Source: Streptomyces sp. NRRL WC-3626 (GTDB lineage Bacteria > Actinomycetota > Actinomycetes > Streptomycetales > Streptomycetaceae). From it: a stretch of 62,208 bases of DNA. The notes under the pieces are model-generated. The model was not told where the DNA came from, did not search any database, and was given only the letters and a program-made list of their open reading frames with translations. Shown piece by piece: positions 36,601 to 44,121 of this stretch. The translations under genes and the position numbers were made by a program. Where the stretch lies: contig NZ_JOCA01000032.1 in assembly GCF_000718785.1 (NCBI RefSeq), positions 1 through 62,208 on the forward strand. Reading direction: 5' to 3'. The first letter of the stretch is position 1. Each line of letters begins with the position of its first letter.

Positions 36601-37068
36601 GCCGTCTACGGCGGCTACGGCAACACCATCGAGAACAACCTGATCCACGACACGATGAACTACCCCGGCATCATGCTGGCGACCGACCACGACCCGCTGC
36701 CCTTCTCCGGACAGACCCTCATCGCCAACAACGGCCTGTACCGCACCGGCGGCGCCTTCTGGAACGAGGACCAGGAGTTCGGCGCCATCACCCTGTTCGC
36801 GCAGGGGCCGGACATCCCCGGCGTGGTCATCCGGGACACCGGCATCCACGACTCCACCTACGACGGCATCCAGTTCAAGACCGGCGGGGGAGTGGTGCCG
36901 GACGTCCGGATCAGCGACGTCACCATCGAGAAGTCCAACAACGGGTCCGGCATCCTCGCCATGAGCGGCGCCCGTGGCAGCGCCACCCTGACGGACGTCA
37001 CCATCACCGGTTCGGCCCAAGGGGACGTACTGGTCGAACCCGGCTCGCAGTTCGTGATCAACCGCTAG
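33688..37068 (+). CDS. Secreted multi-domain GH87-type alpha-1,3-glucanase (mycodextranase-like)
   Basis: A 1126-aa exported enzyme. Signal peptide 1-33; two discoidin (F5/8C-like) modules at about 40-172 and 188-325; two CARDB modules at about 330-436 and 440-550; a CBM6/35-like module at about 552-715; and a right-handed beta-helix from about 720. In the helix Asp910 (YADGVN) and the pair Asp933-Asp934 (NTGDDALA) have the same 23-residue spacing as the three catalytic Asp of characterised GH87 glucanases. Family members hydrolyse alpha-1,3-glucan of fungal walls or bacterial mutan. GAGGAC precedes the ATG. Confidence 0.85.
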   Translation: MRRKRFGLRTITGLLLAGLVAVGLPSTTAGAAAPAARGPNLALGKSVTAGGSHAGYPAAHVTDGSQLSYWEGPTGAFPQWIRVDLGGTVEAEEVVLELPTAWEARAQTLTVEGSTDGSTFTSLSGSAAHRFDPESGNTVTIGFPARGIRHIRVQVSANTGWNAAQLSEIEVYGGDDGGDPGEPPVDGTNLSLGKPIEASSTIHSFVATNANDGQLNTYWESNGHPAALTVRLGANADLSAVVVRLNPDAAWAQRTQSIAVLGREQSSGDFTALKARTDYTFDPGSGGNTVTIPVTGRYADVRLDFTRNSAGYGAQVAELQVMGTAAPNPDLIVSDLGWTPASPTETDAVTVRATVRNAGSAASAAATLDVSLEGTVAGSAPVGALAAGASTTVSVDVGRRAQGSYTVSAVVDPTDTVPEQDDTNNSRTATGKLTVTQSPGPDLEVRSIGTDPASPATGASVSFTVSVHNRGTSAAAGSVTRLAVGDRTFDGTTGTIAAGATAEVAIGGTWTATGGASILTATADATDTVDETNENNNILTRSIVVGRGAAVPYTEYEAEDGGYRGTLLTADAERTFGHTNFATESSGRESVRLDSTGQYVQFSSTNPANSIVVRNSVPDAPGGGGAETTLSLYADGEFVQKIGLSSKHSWLYGTTDDPEGLTNTPGSDARRLFDESHALLGATYPAGTVFRLQRDADDNAAFHIVDLVDLEQVAPAADKPAGCVSITEYGAVPNDGIDDTDALQRAVTADQNGRIDCVWIPPGQWRQEQKILTDDPQNRGQYNQVGIRDVTVRGAGMWHSQLYTLTPPHQAGGINHPHEGNFGFDIDDNTRISDIAIFGSGTIRGGDGGAEGGVGLNGRFGKNTRISNVWIEHANVGVWVGRDYSNIPELWNPADGLEFTGMRIRDTYADGVNFANGTRNSSVENSSLRNTGDDALAVWASKYVKNTSTDIGHDNHFRNNTVQLPWRANGIAVYGGYGNTIENNLIHDTMNYPGIMLATDHDPLPFSGQTLIANNGLYRTGGAFWNEDQEFGAITLFAQGPDIPGVVIRDTGIHDSTYDGIQFKTGGGVVPDVRISDVTIEKSNNGSGILAMSGARGSATLTDVTITGSAQGDVLVEPGSQFVINR

Positions 37069-37081
37069 TACGGGCTCCGTC

Positions 37082-37119
37082 CGGCGGGCCCGTACTCCAC
37101 CCGGGGTACGGGCCCGCCG
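37082..37119 (+). terminator. Terminator hairpin after the glucanase gene
   Basis: A perfect 14-bp inverted repeat (CGGCGGGCCCGTAC / GTACGGGCCCGCCG) with a 10-nt loop begins 14 nt after the stop codon. Confidence 0.7.
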
Positions 37120-37229
37120 CCCGTACGGAACCCGTCCCGCGCGTGCCGGGAGCGGCGCAGATGGGGGACTTCGGCGGACTCGCGCGCGGAGCTGACGCGT
37201 TTGCGGGAAGTCGAAGTCACGCTGAGGAC

Positions 37230-38042
37230 ATGGCTTCATCGATCGACTGCCCGCCCCGCCCGCGCCGCCGCGCTCCGTACCGTGCCGTCGTCCTCGTCCC
37301 CGTCCTGCTGGCGGCGCTCAGCGGATGCGCGGCGGGCACCGGCACCAACCCGACGGGGGGCGCCCCGACGGCCGGGGCACCGGGCGCCGCGGGCACCGCG
37401 CCCGGCACCGGCAACACCACGCAGGGCCGGGCCGGCACCGGAACGCCGGCGTCGCCCGCCCGGATTCCCGGCCTGGGCCCCCGCACCCGCGCGTGGATCC
37501 CGGCGAACGCCCGCCAGGTGGTCGTCGTCACCGGCGCCGGCAAGGACGCCAACCGTTCCCGGGTCGTGCTGTACCGGCACACCGGGGCCGGATGGGAGAG
37601 CGGTCCGGGGTGGCCCGCGCACAACGCCCTCAAGGGCTGGACCGACGACCACTGGGCGGGCGACCTGCGTTCACCCGTCGGCGTGTTCACCCTCACCGAC
37701 GCCGGGGGGCTGCTGCCCGATCCCGGCAGCCGGCTGCCGTACGACAGGTCCGACGGGTTCGCCGTCGGCGGCACCGGTTTCGAGGGCGAACCGCTGGAAG
37801 GCTCCTTCGACTACGTCGTCGCCATCGACTACAACCGTGAGCCGGGCACCTCCCCGCTGGACCTGACCCGTCCGCTGGGCGCCGACCGGGGCGGCGGCAT
37901 CTGGCTGCACGTGGACCACGGGGGGCCCACCCAGGGCTGCGTCAGCCTCTCGGAGACCCATATGAAGGAGCTCCTGCGCACCCTCGACCCCGGCCGGCAC
38001 CCCGTGATCGTCATGGGCGACGCCGCCTCCCTGCGCGAGTGA
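37230..38042 (+). CDS. L,D-transpeptidase (YkuD family) lipoprotein
   Basis: A 270-aa lipoprotein. Basic N-terminus, hydrophobic stretch and lipobox LSGC (Cys33), then a Gly/Ala/Thr/Pro linker to about residue 75. The catalytic domain ends with HVDHGGPTQGCVSL, giving His and nucleophile Cys237 of the YkuD fold. Such enzymes make 3-3 cross-links in peptidoglycan or attach proteins to it. The ribosome site (GAGGA, very close to the ATG) is weak. The domain is somewhat divergent from classical Ldt proteins, so a carboxypeptidase role is possible. Confidence 0.8.
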   Translation: MASSIDCPPRPRRRAPYRAVVLVPVLLAALSGCAAGTGTNPTGGAPTAGAPGAAGTAPGTGNTTQGRAGTGTPASPARIPGLGPRTRAWIPANARQVVVVTGAGKDANRSRVVLYRHTGAGWESGPGWPAHNALKGWTDDHWAGDLRSPVGVFTLTDAGGLLPDPGSRLPYDRSDGFAVGGTGFEGEPLEGSFDYVVAIDYNREPGTSPLDLTRPLGADRGGGIWLHVDHGGPTQGCVSLSETHMKELLRTLDPGRHPVIVMGDAASLRE

Positions 38043-38049
38043 CACGGCC

Positions 38050-39465
38050 TCAGGGAGCGATGCCGACCCCGTCGACACGGCTCCAGGCCTTCTCCTGCGC
38101 GGCCGTCATCGCCGGCCACGTCCTGCCGCCCGGACGCGGTTCGACACGCGAGGCGTACGAGGACGGCCGGTACTCCGGCTCGTAGAAGCAGCCGGTGCCG
38201 TACGTACGGTCGAAGGCTGCGCAGGACGCCGCGACCGACCGCGGGGTCGGCTTGTCGCCGCCGCGCACCCAACGGTCCAGCGCCGTGATCGAGTTGGCGT
38301 ACTCCGACGTGCTCAGCCCGCTGTGCTCGTGCTCGTCGGTGAACGTCTGCACCAGATGCCGGTCCCGGTGCGCGCCGGCGAGGGTGTCCCGGTAGGCCGC
38401 CTCGTGCTCGACGAACGCGGTCGGGTCGTCGATGGCGTGCAGCGTGAGCACCGGGATCCTCACCTTGCCGGTGAGGTCACTGTCGTACGACAGATCGCGT
38501 TCGGCCGTCGGATCGGCGGTAAAGCGTTCCACGCCCGCGTTGAGCGCCTTGTCGTCGTGCGAACCGGAGTACCGCACCCCCACGTTGGTGAACGGGTTAC
38601 GGTCGCCCAGCCGCTTGTGCACGATGTCCCGGAACGTGAAGACGGAGAAGCGCAGATGCGACTCCAGCGTCCGCTCGGGAACCTTGGTGACGGCGAGGAT
38701 GTCGTCCAGGTTGCGCTGCTGCAGCGCCGTGCGCTCCCCGGACGGGAGGTCGTAGCCGGTGCACTCCCGCAGCCTGGCGCGCATTCCGGTCGTCGTCAGC
38801 GTCGACGTGGGACGCAGCCCCTGCCACAGCGGGTACTGCGGCTCACTCGGGCGCGGCAGGTTCTGACAGTAGTACTGGTAGACGACGCGCAGATCGACCC
38901 GGTAGTCGTAGCCGCGGGAGCCGCCGCCGAGGACGCCGTTGGTGAGCAGCGCGCCGTCGTAGGGGCCGTGCGCACCGCCGTACATCTCGATGGTCTTGGC
39001 GGCCACGTCGCCACCCCAGGACTGGCCGTGGAGGTACGTCCGCCGCGGACTTCCGAACTCCTCGGTGAACAGCCGGCGGAGGTTCTCGGTGTCGGTCGCG
39101 GCCATCCGGGTGCCGTAGCCGCCACGGCGGTACGACGAACCGGCCCAGGCATAGCCCTGGTCCACCATGACCTGCCAGCGCTCCAGATCCCCGACGCTGC
39201 GCTCGGGGTCGGACTCGTCGCCGAGGTCCGGGCCGCCGTGCGAGTGGACGACGAGCTTGTGGTTCCAGCGGTGGGGGATCGCTATCGCGTAGTGGGCGCC
39301 GTTGTCGTCCCGACCGGTGTAGCAGGCCGCCTTCCCGGCGAGGGGGGCGGGGCAGGCGACGGGGGCGGGCGCCGTCTCCGCGGCATGGGCGGCGGGTGCC
39401 TGGGTGAGGGCGAGGAGGGCGGCGCCGGCGAGCCCGAGACTCACCGTGTGACGTGATCGGTTCAT
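38050..39465 (-). CDS. Secreted alpha/beta hydrolase
   Basis: A 471-aa protein with a signal peptide cleaved near AHA (residue 28). The alpha/beta-hydrolase core is visible: oxyanion-side SHGGPD, nucleophile elbow HGQSWGG (Ser149), acid LHAIDDPTAF and His within TDEHEHSG. Several Cys (CPAP, AACYT, YYCQN, RECTG, ASCAAF, GCFYE) suggest disulfides. The C-terminal TYGTGCFYEPEYRPSSY is conserved-looking but unassigned. The substrate is unknown; the size is like tannase/feruloyl-esterase or prolyl-peptidase-type secreted hydrolases. Convergent with the L,D-transpeptidase. Confidence 0.8.
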   Translation of the reverse strand: MNRSRHTVSLGLAGAALLALTQAPAAHAAETAPAPVACPAPLAGKAACYTGRDDNGAHYAIAIPHRWNHKLVVHSHGGPDLGDESDPERSVGDLERWQVMVDQGYAWAGSSYRRGGYGTRMAATDTENLRRLFTEEFGSPRRTYLHGQSWGGDVAAKTIEMYGGAHGPYDGALLTNGVLGGGSRGYDYRVDLRVVYQYYCQNLPRPSEPQYPLWQGLRPTSTLTTTGMRARLRECTGYDLPSGERTALQQRNLDDILAVTKVPERTLESHLRFSVFTFRDIVHKRLGDRNPFTNVGVRYSGSHDDKALNAGVERFTADPTAERDLSYDSDLTGKVRIPVLTLHAIDDPTAFVEHEAAYRDTLAGAHRDRHLVQTFTDEHEHSGLSTSEYANSITALDRWVRGGDKPTPRSVAASCAAFDRTYGTGCFYEPEYRPSSYASRVEPRPGGRTWPAMTAAQEKAWSRVDGVGIAP

Positions 39466-39614
39466 GACCGGCGATGCTAGGAACCCGACTCCGCCGGGGC
39501 CATGGCCTCACGTTTTACGTTCATAGTGTTCGCCCCTCCGGCGTCCGGGGAGCGGGGAGCGGGGTCCGGGGCGGAGCCCCGGGGCCGGAAAGAGGCGGCG
39601 GGGGCGGGCGGACA

Positions 39615-40616
39615 TCACTCCCCCTCCCGCCGCGGCGGCGGAGGCGGAGGCGGGCGGCCCCCCGCCTCCCCCGCCGTCAAGTGCTCCAGCACTTCCACCA
39701 GCTCCTGACACGCCCGCTCCACCGACCGCCGGGTATTCCGCTGCTCCGTGATCACCGCCGACAACAGCAACGCCGTCAACGCCAGCGCCCCGTTGAACGC
39801 CTGCAGATTGCTCAGCACCTCCACCTCGCTCAGATTCCGGAACGGCCCCACCCGGTCCGTCGCCGAGATCGTCGCCATGACGGACGCGAACAGCGCGCAC
39901 GCCATGCTCCCCGCCAGCTGGAAGCGCAGCGCCGCCCAGATCAGCAGCGGGTAGATGACGAACAGCAGACTGGCCCGGCTGTGCGTGGCCAGCGGCACGA
40001 GACCGGCCGCGATCACCGCCAGCACCACCCCCTCCACCCACCGCTGCCACGGCACCGGCGCCCGCACGCGGTACAGCACGAGCAGCACCGGGGCGACGAG
40101 CAGCACCCCCATCGCGTCACCCACCCACCACGCGAGCCACACCAGCCAGAAATGCGCCGCCGGGAGGTCGCCCGTGGCGAGGAGCATCACGGCGCCCGTG
40201 GTCGAACTGATCAGCATGGCCGCGAACGCGCCGAGGAACACCAGGGAGAGACAGTCGCGTAATCGGGTGAGATCCATGCGGAAACCCACCCTGCGCAGCA
40301 GCAGGTACCCGACCACCGGCGCGGCGGTGTTGCCGACGAGGACGCCGAGCGAGGACAGCCGCAGCGTGGTGAGGTGGAGCAGGATCAGCAGGGCGCCGAG
40401 CGCGATACCGGCCCAGCAGCGCAGCCCGAGGACGAGCAGGCAGGCGACGGCCACTCCCGTCGGCGGCCAGACGGGTGAGACGACCGAACCGCCGACCCGG
40501 AGTTCACGCATCAGCCCCAGCCGTCCGCCCGCGTAATAGCAGCCGGCGACGGCCAGTGTCTCCAGCACGAAGACGGCCGGTGTACGAAGATCCTCGCGGG
40601 CCACCACACTCGCCAT
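39615..40616 (-). CDS. Stand-alone MASE1 membrane sensor protein with a TTA codon
   Basis: A 333-aa protein with about eight hydrophobic segments and the MASE1 hallmark SPVWPPTGVAVACLLVLG near residue 50. MASE1 usually precedes kinase or cyclic-di-GMP output domains, but here the protein ends after a short cytoplasmic helix (SVERACQELVEVLEHL) and a Pro/Gly-rich tail, with no output domain. Leu119 is a TTA codon (40260-40262), so bldA control is expected. It lies 51 nt downstream of a PP2C phosphatase gene on the same strand, which may supply the output. Confidence 0.82.
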   Translation of the reverse strand: MASVVAREDLRTPAVFVLETLAVAGCYYAGGRLGLMRELRVGGSVVSPVWPPTGVAVACLLVLGLRCWAGIALGALLILLHLTTLRLSSLGVLVGNTAAPVVGYLLLRRVGFRMDLTRLRDCLSLVFLGAFAAMLISSTTGAVMLLATGDLPAAHFWLVWLAWWVGDAMGVLLVAPVLLVLYRVRAPVPWQRWVEGVVLAVIAAGLVPLATHSRASLLFVIYPLLIWAALRFQLAGSMACALFASVMATISATDRVGPFRNLSEVEVLSNLQAFNGALALTALLLSAVITEQRNTRRSVERACQELVEVLEHLTAGEAGGRPPPPPPPRREGE

Positions 40617-40667
40617 CAGACACCGGGGCGGCCGTGTCGGCGAGGTGAGAGGCGCGGGCCTGCGGCC

Positions 40668-41498
40668 CTATGGCTGAAAGGCCGGTCCGTCGTGCCCGAT
40701 CACCAGGACGGCCGCGTCGTCCTCGTGCCCCACCTGCTCCGCCTGCTTGATCACGGCGGCGGCGAGCGCGTCCATGTCCAGCCGTGCGACCGCCGCCACG
40801 CCCGCGAGCCGCGCCACCTGCTCCAGTCCCTCGTCGAGATGCAGGGAGGGCCCCTCCACGACCCCGTCGGTGAGCAGCACGAACACCCCGCCCTGGTCGA
40901 GCCGGTAGCGGGTGACGGGGTAGTCGACCCCGTGCTGGATCCCCAGCGGAGGGCCGCCCTCGTCGTCGCTCACGCCCGAGCGGCCGTCCGCGGTGGCCCA
41001 CACGCACGGCAGATGCCCGGCCCGCGCGCTCTCCAGCACCCGGGTGGCCGGATCGAGCCGCATGAAGGTGCAGGTGGCGAAGAGGTCCGAGCTCAGGGAC
41101 AGCAGCAGTTCATTGGTCCGGGCGAGCAGTTCGCCCGGATTGCTGTCGACGGAGGCGAGCGCCCGCAGACCGACCCGGACCTGCCCCATGAAGGCGGCCG
41201 CCTCGATGTTGTGCCCCTGGACGTCGCCGATCGACAGTCCGATCCGGCCGTCGGTCATGGTGAACGCGTCGTACCAGTCCCCGCCGACATTGAGCCCCTG
41301 GTACGCGGGGGCGTACCGCACGGCCAGCCGCACCCCCTCGGCGACCGGCAGTCCGCGCGGCAGCATCCCGCGCTGCAGGGCGATGGCCAGTTCGACCCGG
41401 GAGCGCTGCACCTCCGCCTGGGCGCGCGCCTGCGCGGTCAGCGTCCCGAGCCTGATCAGCAGCTCGTCGCCGTCGTCCGTGGCGCCGGTGCGGGACAT
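40668..41498 (-). CDS. PP2C-type (SpoIIE/RsbU-like) phosphatase
   Basis: A 276-aa protein that is nearly all catalytic domain. LNVGGDWYDAF, IGDVQGHNIEAAAFMGQVR, LLTDGVVEGP and HEDDAAVLVI contribute the metal-binding aspartates. A short N-terminal coiled coil (residues 20-45, AQARAQAEVQRSRVELAIALQRGMLP) precedes it, as in RsbU-like enzymes. There is no sensor domain of its own; the MASE1 protein downstream is the natural candidate partner. It would act on a phosphorylated anti-sigma antagonist. Confidence 0.88.
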   Translation of the reverse strand: MSRTGATDDGDELLIRLGTLTAQARAQAEVQRSRVELAIALQRGMLPRGLPVAEGVRLAVRYAPAYQGLNVGGDWYDAFTMTDGRIGLSIGDVQGHNIEAAAFMGQVRVGLRALASVDSNPGELLARTNELLLSLSSDLFATCTFMRLDPATRVLESARAGHLPCVWATADGRSGVSDDEGGPPLGIQHGVDYPVTRYRLDQGGVFVLLTDGVVEGPSLHLDEGLEQVARLAGVAAVARLDMDALAAAVIKQAEQVGHEDDAAVLVIGHDGPAFQP

Positions 41499-41581
41499 GG
41501 ATCACTCACTCGGAACAGAGCTCGCATTTACATATGAAAAGGATGATAGTCGGAACCGGTTCGGGCGGGCCAGTCCATGTC

Positions 41582-41587
41582 TAGGCT
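41582..41587 (+). promoter_or_regulatory. -10 element (TAGGCT) for a leaderless transcript
   Basis: TAGGCT is a typical Streptomyces -10. Its end lies 6 nt before the ATG at 41594, so the transcript would start at or near the initiation codon. No ribosome site is present, which agrees with leaderless translation. Confidence 0.55.
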
Positions 41588-41593
41588 GTGGCC

Positions 41594-41944
41594 ATGGAGC
41601 AGCGGGAGATCATGCAGCGGAGTGTCGGCATCCTCACCGAGGCCCTGGAGATGCGGAGGCGACTGCGGGCGGACCCGGACGCCGACGTGGGGCGCAGCGG
41701 CGCCGTCGCGCAGCTGCTGGAGGAGATGCTGCCCAGGATCCAGCTGCCGGCCGACGCGAGCGCGCGCGAGGTGGCGGACATCGTCACCGAGAAGCTGGGC
41801 CCCGCCATCGTGCAGATCGCCTCCGCCCTCACCTTCGCCTTCGTCCAGCTCGCCGAGATCCACGACGAGGGCCGTACCGACGTGTCCTCCGCCGACGTGC
41901 TCCGCTCCATCTCGCTGCACTACGAGAAGAGCGGCGAGCGGTAG
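41594..41944 (+). CDS. Small helical protein of unknown function (116 aa)
   Basis: An acidic, helical protein starting MEQREIMQRSVGILTEALEMRRRL, with VADIVTEKLGPAIVQIASALTFAFVQLAEIHDEG in the second half. No known domain. The start at ATG 41594 is supported by a -10 box placed for a leaderless message; GTG two codons earlier is possible. It is divergent from the PP2C/MASE1 pair with a 95-bp gap, which hints at a regulatory link. It could be an anti-sigma antagonist partner only by context; it does not show a STAS fold. Confidence 0.65.
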   Translation: MEQREIMQRSVGILTEALEMRRRLRADPDADVGRSGAVAQLLEEMLPRIQLPADASAREVADIVTEKLGPAIVQIASALTFAFVQLAEIHDEGRTDVSSADVLRSISLHYEKSGER

Positions 41945-42069
41945 CCCGCCGGCCGGGCGGAGCGGACCGCCGGTGCGCGTGCTCTTGACTCCGTACGCGT
42001 CAGTAGCCATTCTCTGGCCATAACTTGCGCCGGTCATGACAAGCTCCGTCGACGGAGGGACGTGCGTCC

Positions 42070-44121
42070 ATGCCCACGTATCGCGGACGGCGCCACACCG
42101 CCGTCGTCACGCTGCTCCTCCTCGTGCTGGCCGCGGCCCTCGGCCCCACGCCCAGCTCCGCCGCCGGCGGCGACTGGTGGGACCCCGTCGCCCGCCCCGC
42201 GCCGGACTCCGGGGTCAATGTCACCGGGGAGCCGTTCAAGGGCACGAACGCCGCCGGCGAGGTACGCGGGTTCGTCGACGCGCACAACCACATCATGGCC
42301 AATGAGGCGTTCGGCGGGCGGCTCATCTGCGGCAAGGCGTTCTCCACGAAGGGGATCGCCGACGCGCTCAAGGACTGCCCCGAGCACTACCCCGACGGCT
42401 CCCTCGCCCTCTTCGACTTCATCACCAACGGGGGCGACGGCAGACACGACCCGGTCGGCTGGCCCACCTTCAAGGACTGGCCCGCGCACGACTCCCTGAC
42501 CCACCAGCAGAACTACTACGCCTGGATCGAGCGTGCCTGGCGCGGCGGCCAGCGGGTGCTCGTCAACGACCTCGTCACCAATGGCGTGATCTGCTCCGTG
42601 TACTTCTTCAAGGACCGCAGCTGCGACGAGATGACGTCCATCCGGCTGCAGGCGAAACTGACGTACGACATGCAGGCGTACATCGACGGCATGTACGGCG
42701 GACCGGGAAAGGGCTGGTTCCGGATCGTCACCGACAGCGCCCAGGCCCGTGACGTCATCGCCCAGGGCAGGCTCGCGGTCGTCCTCGGCGTCGAGACCTC
42801 CGAACCCTTCGGGTGCAAGCAGGTCCTGGACATCGCCCAGTGCGACAGGGGCGACATCGACGCGGGGCTGGACGAGCTGTACGCGCTCGGCGTGCGCAGC
42901 ATGTTCCTGTGCCACAAGTTCGACAACGCGCTGTGCGGCGTGCGCTTCGACGAGGGCGCCCTCGGCACCGCCATCAACGTCGGCCAGTTCCTGTCCACCG
43001 GCACCTTCTGGCAGACCGAGAAGTGCGCCGGGCCCCAGCACGACAACCCCATCGGCCTCGCCGCCGCGCCCGGCGCCGAGAAGGAACTCCCGGCCGGCGT
43101 CGAGGTGCCCTCGTACGACGAGGACGCGCGGTGCAACACCCGCGGGCTCACCGAACTCGGCGAGTACGCCGTGCGCGGCATGATGGAACGCAACATGATG
43201 CTCGAGATCGACCACATGAGCGTCAAGGCCACCGGCCGTGTCCTCGACATCTTCGAGTCCGCGTCGTATCCCGGAGTGCTCTCGTCGCACAGCTGGATGG
43301 ACCTCGACTGGACCGAGCGGGTCTACGGCCTCGGCGGGTTCGTCGCCCAGTACATGCACGGCTCGGAGGACTTCGTCGACGAGGCGGACCGCACCGCGGC
43401 ACTGCGCGACGAGTACGGCGTGGGCTACGGCTACGGCACCGACATGAACGGCGTCGGCGGCTGGCCCGCCCCGCGCGGCGCGGACGCCCCGAACGCCGTC
43501 ACGTACCCCTTCCGCAGTGTCGACGGCGGCTCCGTCCTCGACCGGCAGACCGCCGGCGAACGCACCTGGGACCTGAACATCGACGGGGCGGCGCACTACG
43601 GACTCGTCCCCGACTGGATCGAGGACATCCGGCGCGTCGGCGGACAGCACGTGGTCGACGACCTCTTCAAGGGCGCCGAGTCCTACCTCGACACCTGGGG
43701 CGCCTCCGAACAGCACCGGGCCGGGGCGAACCTCGCCGACGGCGCGACGGCGACGGCGAGTTCGGCGGAGTGGAACCCGTTCACCAGCTACGCGCCCGGC
43801 CGGGCCGTGGACGGCGACCGGGGTACCCGCTGGGCCAGCGACTGGAGCGACGACCAGTGGCTGCGCCTCGACCTCGGCGCCACCCGTCAGGTCGGACGGG
43901 TCACGCTGGACTGGGAGCGCGCGTACGGCACGTCGTACCGCGTCGAACTCTCCACCGACGGCGTCGACTGGCGTACGGCCTGGTCCACCACCGCCGGCGA
44001 CGGCGGGCTGGACACGGCCACGTTCGCGCCCTCACCGGCCCGCTATCTGCGCGTGCGGTTCACGGACCGGGGGACCGAGTGGGGCTACTCGCTCCGGGAG
44101 GTGGGCGTTCAGGGCCGGTGA
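42070..44121 (+). CDS. Secreted metallo-dependent hydrolase (membrane dipeptidase-like) with C-terminal discoidin domain
   Basis: A 683-aa exported protein with a signal peptide (residues 1-31). The hydrolase domain has metal-site segments in M19/renal dipeptidase order: DAHNH (70-74), GVETSEP, LEIDHMS, SSHSW and YGTDMNG. A disulfide-rich insert holds many Cys (LICGK, KDCPE, GVICSV, RSCDE, GCKQ, AQCDR, KCAG, RCNT). Residues 552-683 form an F5/8C-type discoidin domain. It probably binds a glycan or cell surface and cleaves peptide-like substrates. GGAGGGACG precedes the ATG. Its 3' end overlaps the convergent glpD gene by 13 bp. Confidence 0.8.
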   Translation: MPTYRGRRHTAVVTLLLLVLAAALGPTPSSAAGGDWWDPVARPAPDSGVNVTGEPFKGTNAAGEVRGFVDAHNHIMANEAFGGRLICGKAFSTKGIADALKDCPEHYPDGSLALFDFITNGGDGRHDPVGWPTFKDWPAHDSLTHQQNYYAWIERAWRGGQRVLVNDLVTNGVICSVYFFKDRSCDEMTSIRLQAKLTYDMQAYIDGMYGGPGKGWFRIVTDSAQARDVIAQGRLAVVLGVETSEPFGCKQVLDIAQCDRGDIDAGLDELYALGVRSMFLCHKFDNALCGVRFDEGALGTAINVGQFLSTGTFWQTEKCAGPQHDNPIGLAAAPGAEKELPAGVEVPSYDEDARCNTRGLTELGEYAVRGMMERNMMLEIDHMSVKATGRVLDIFESASYPGVLSSHSWMDLDWTERVYGLGGFVAQYMHGSEDFVDEADRTAALRDEYGVGYGYGTDMNGVGGWPAPRGADAPNAVTYPFRSVDGGSVLDRQTAGERTWDLNIDGAAHYGLVPDWIEDIRRVGGQHVVDDLFKGAESYLDTWGASEQHRAGANLADGATATASSAEWNPFTSYAPGRAVDGDRGTRWASDWSDDQWLRLDLGATRQVGRVTLDWERAYGTSYRVELSTDGVDWRTAWSTTAGDGGLDTATFAPSPARYLRVRFTDRGTEWGYSLREVGVQGR

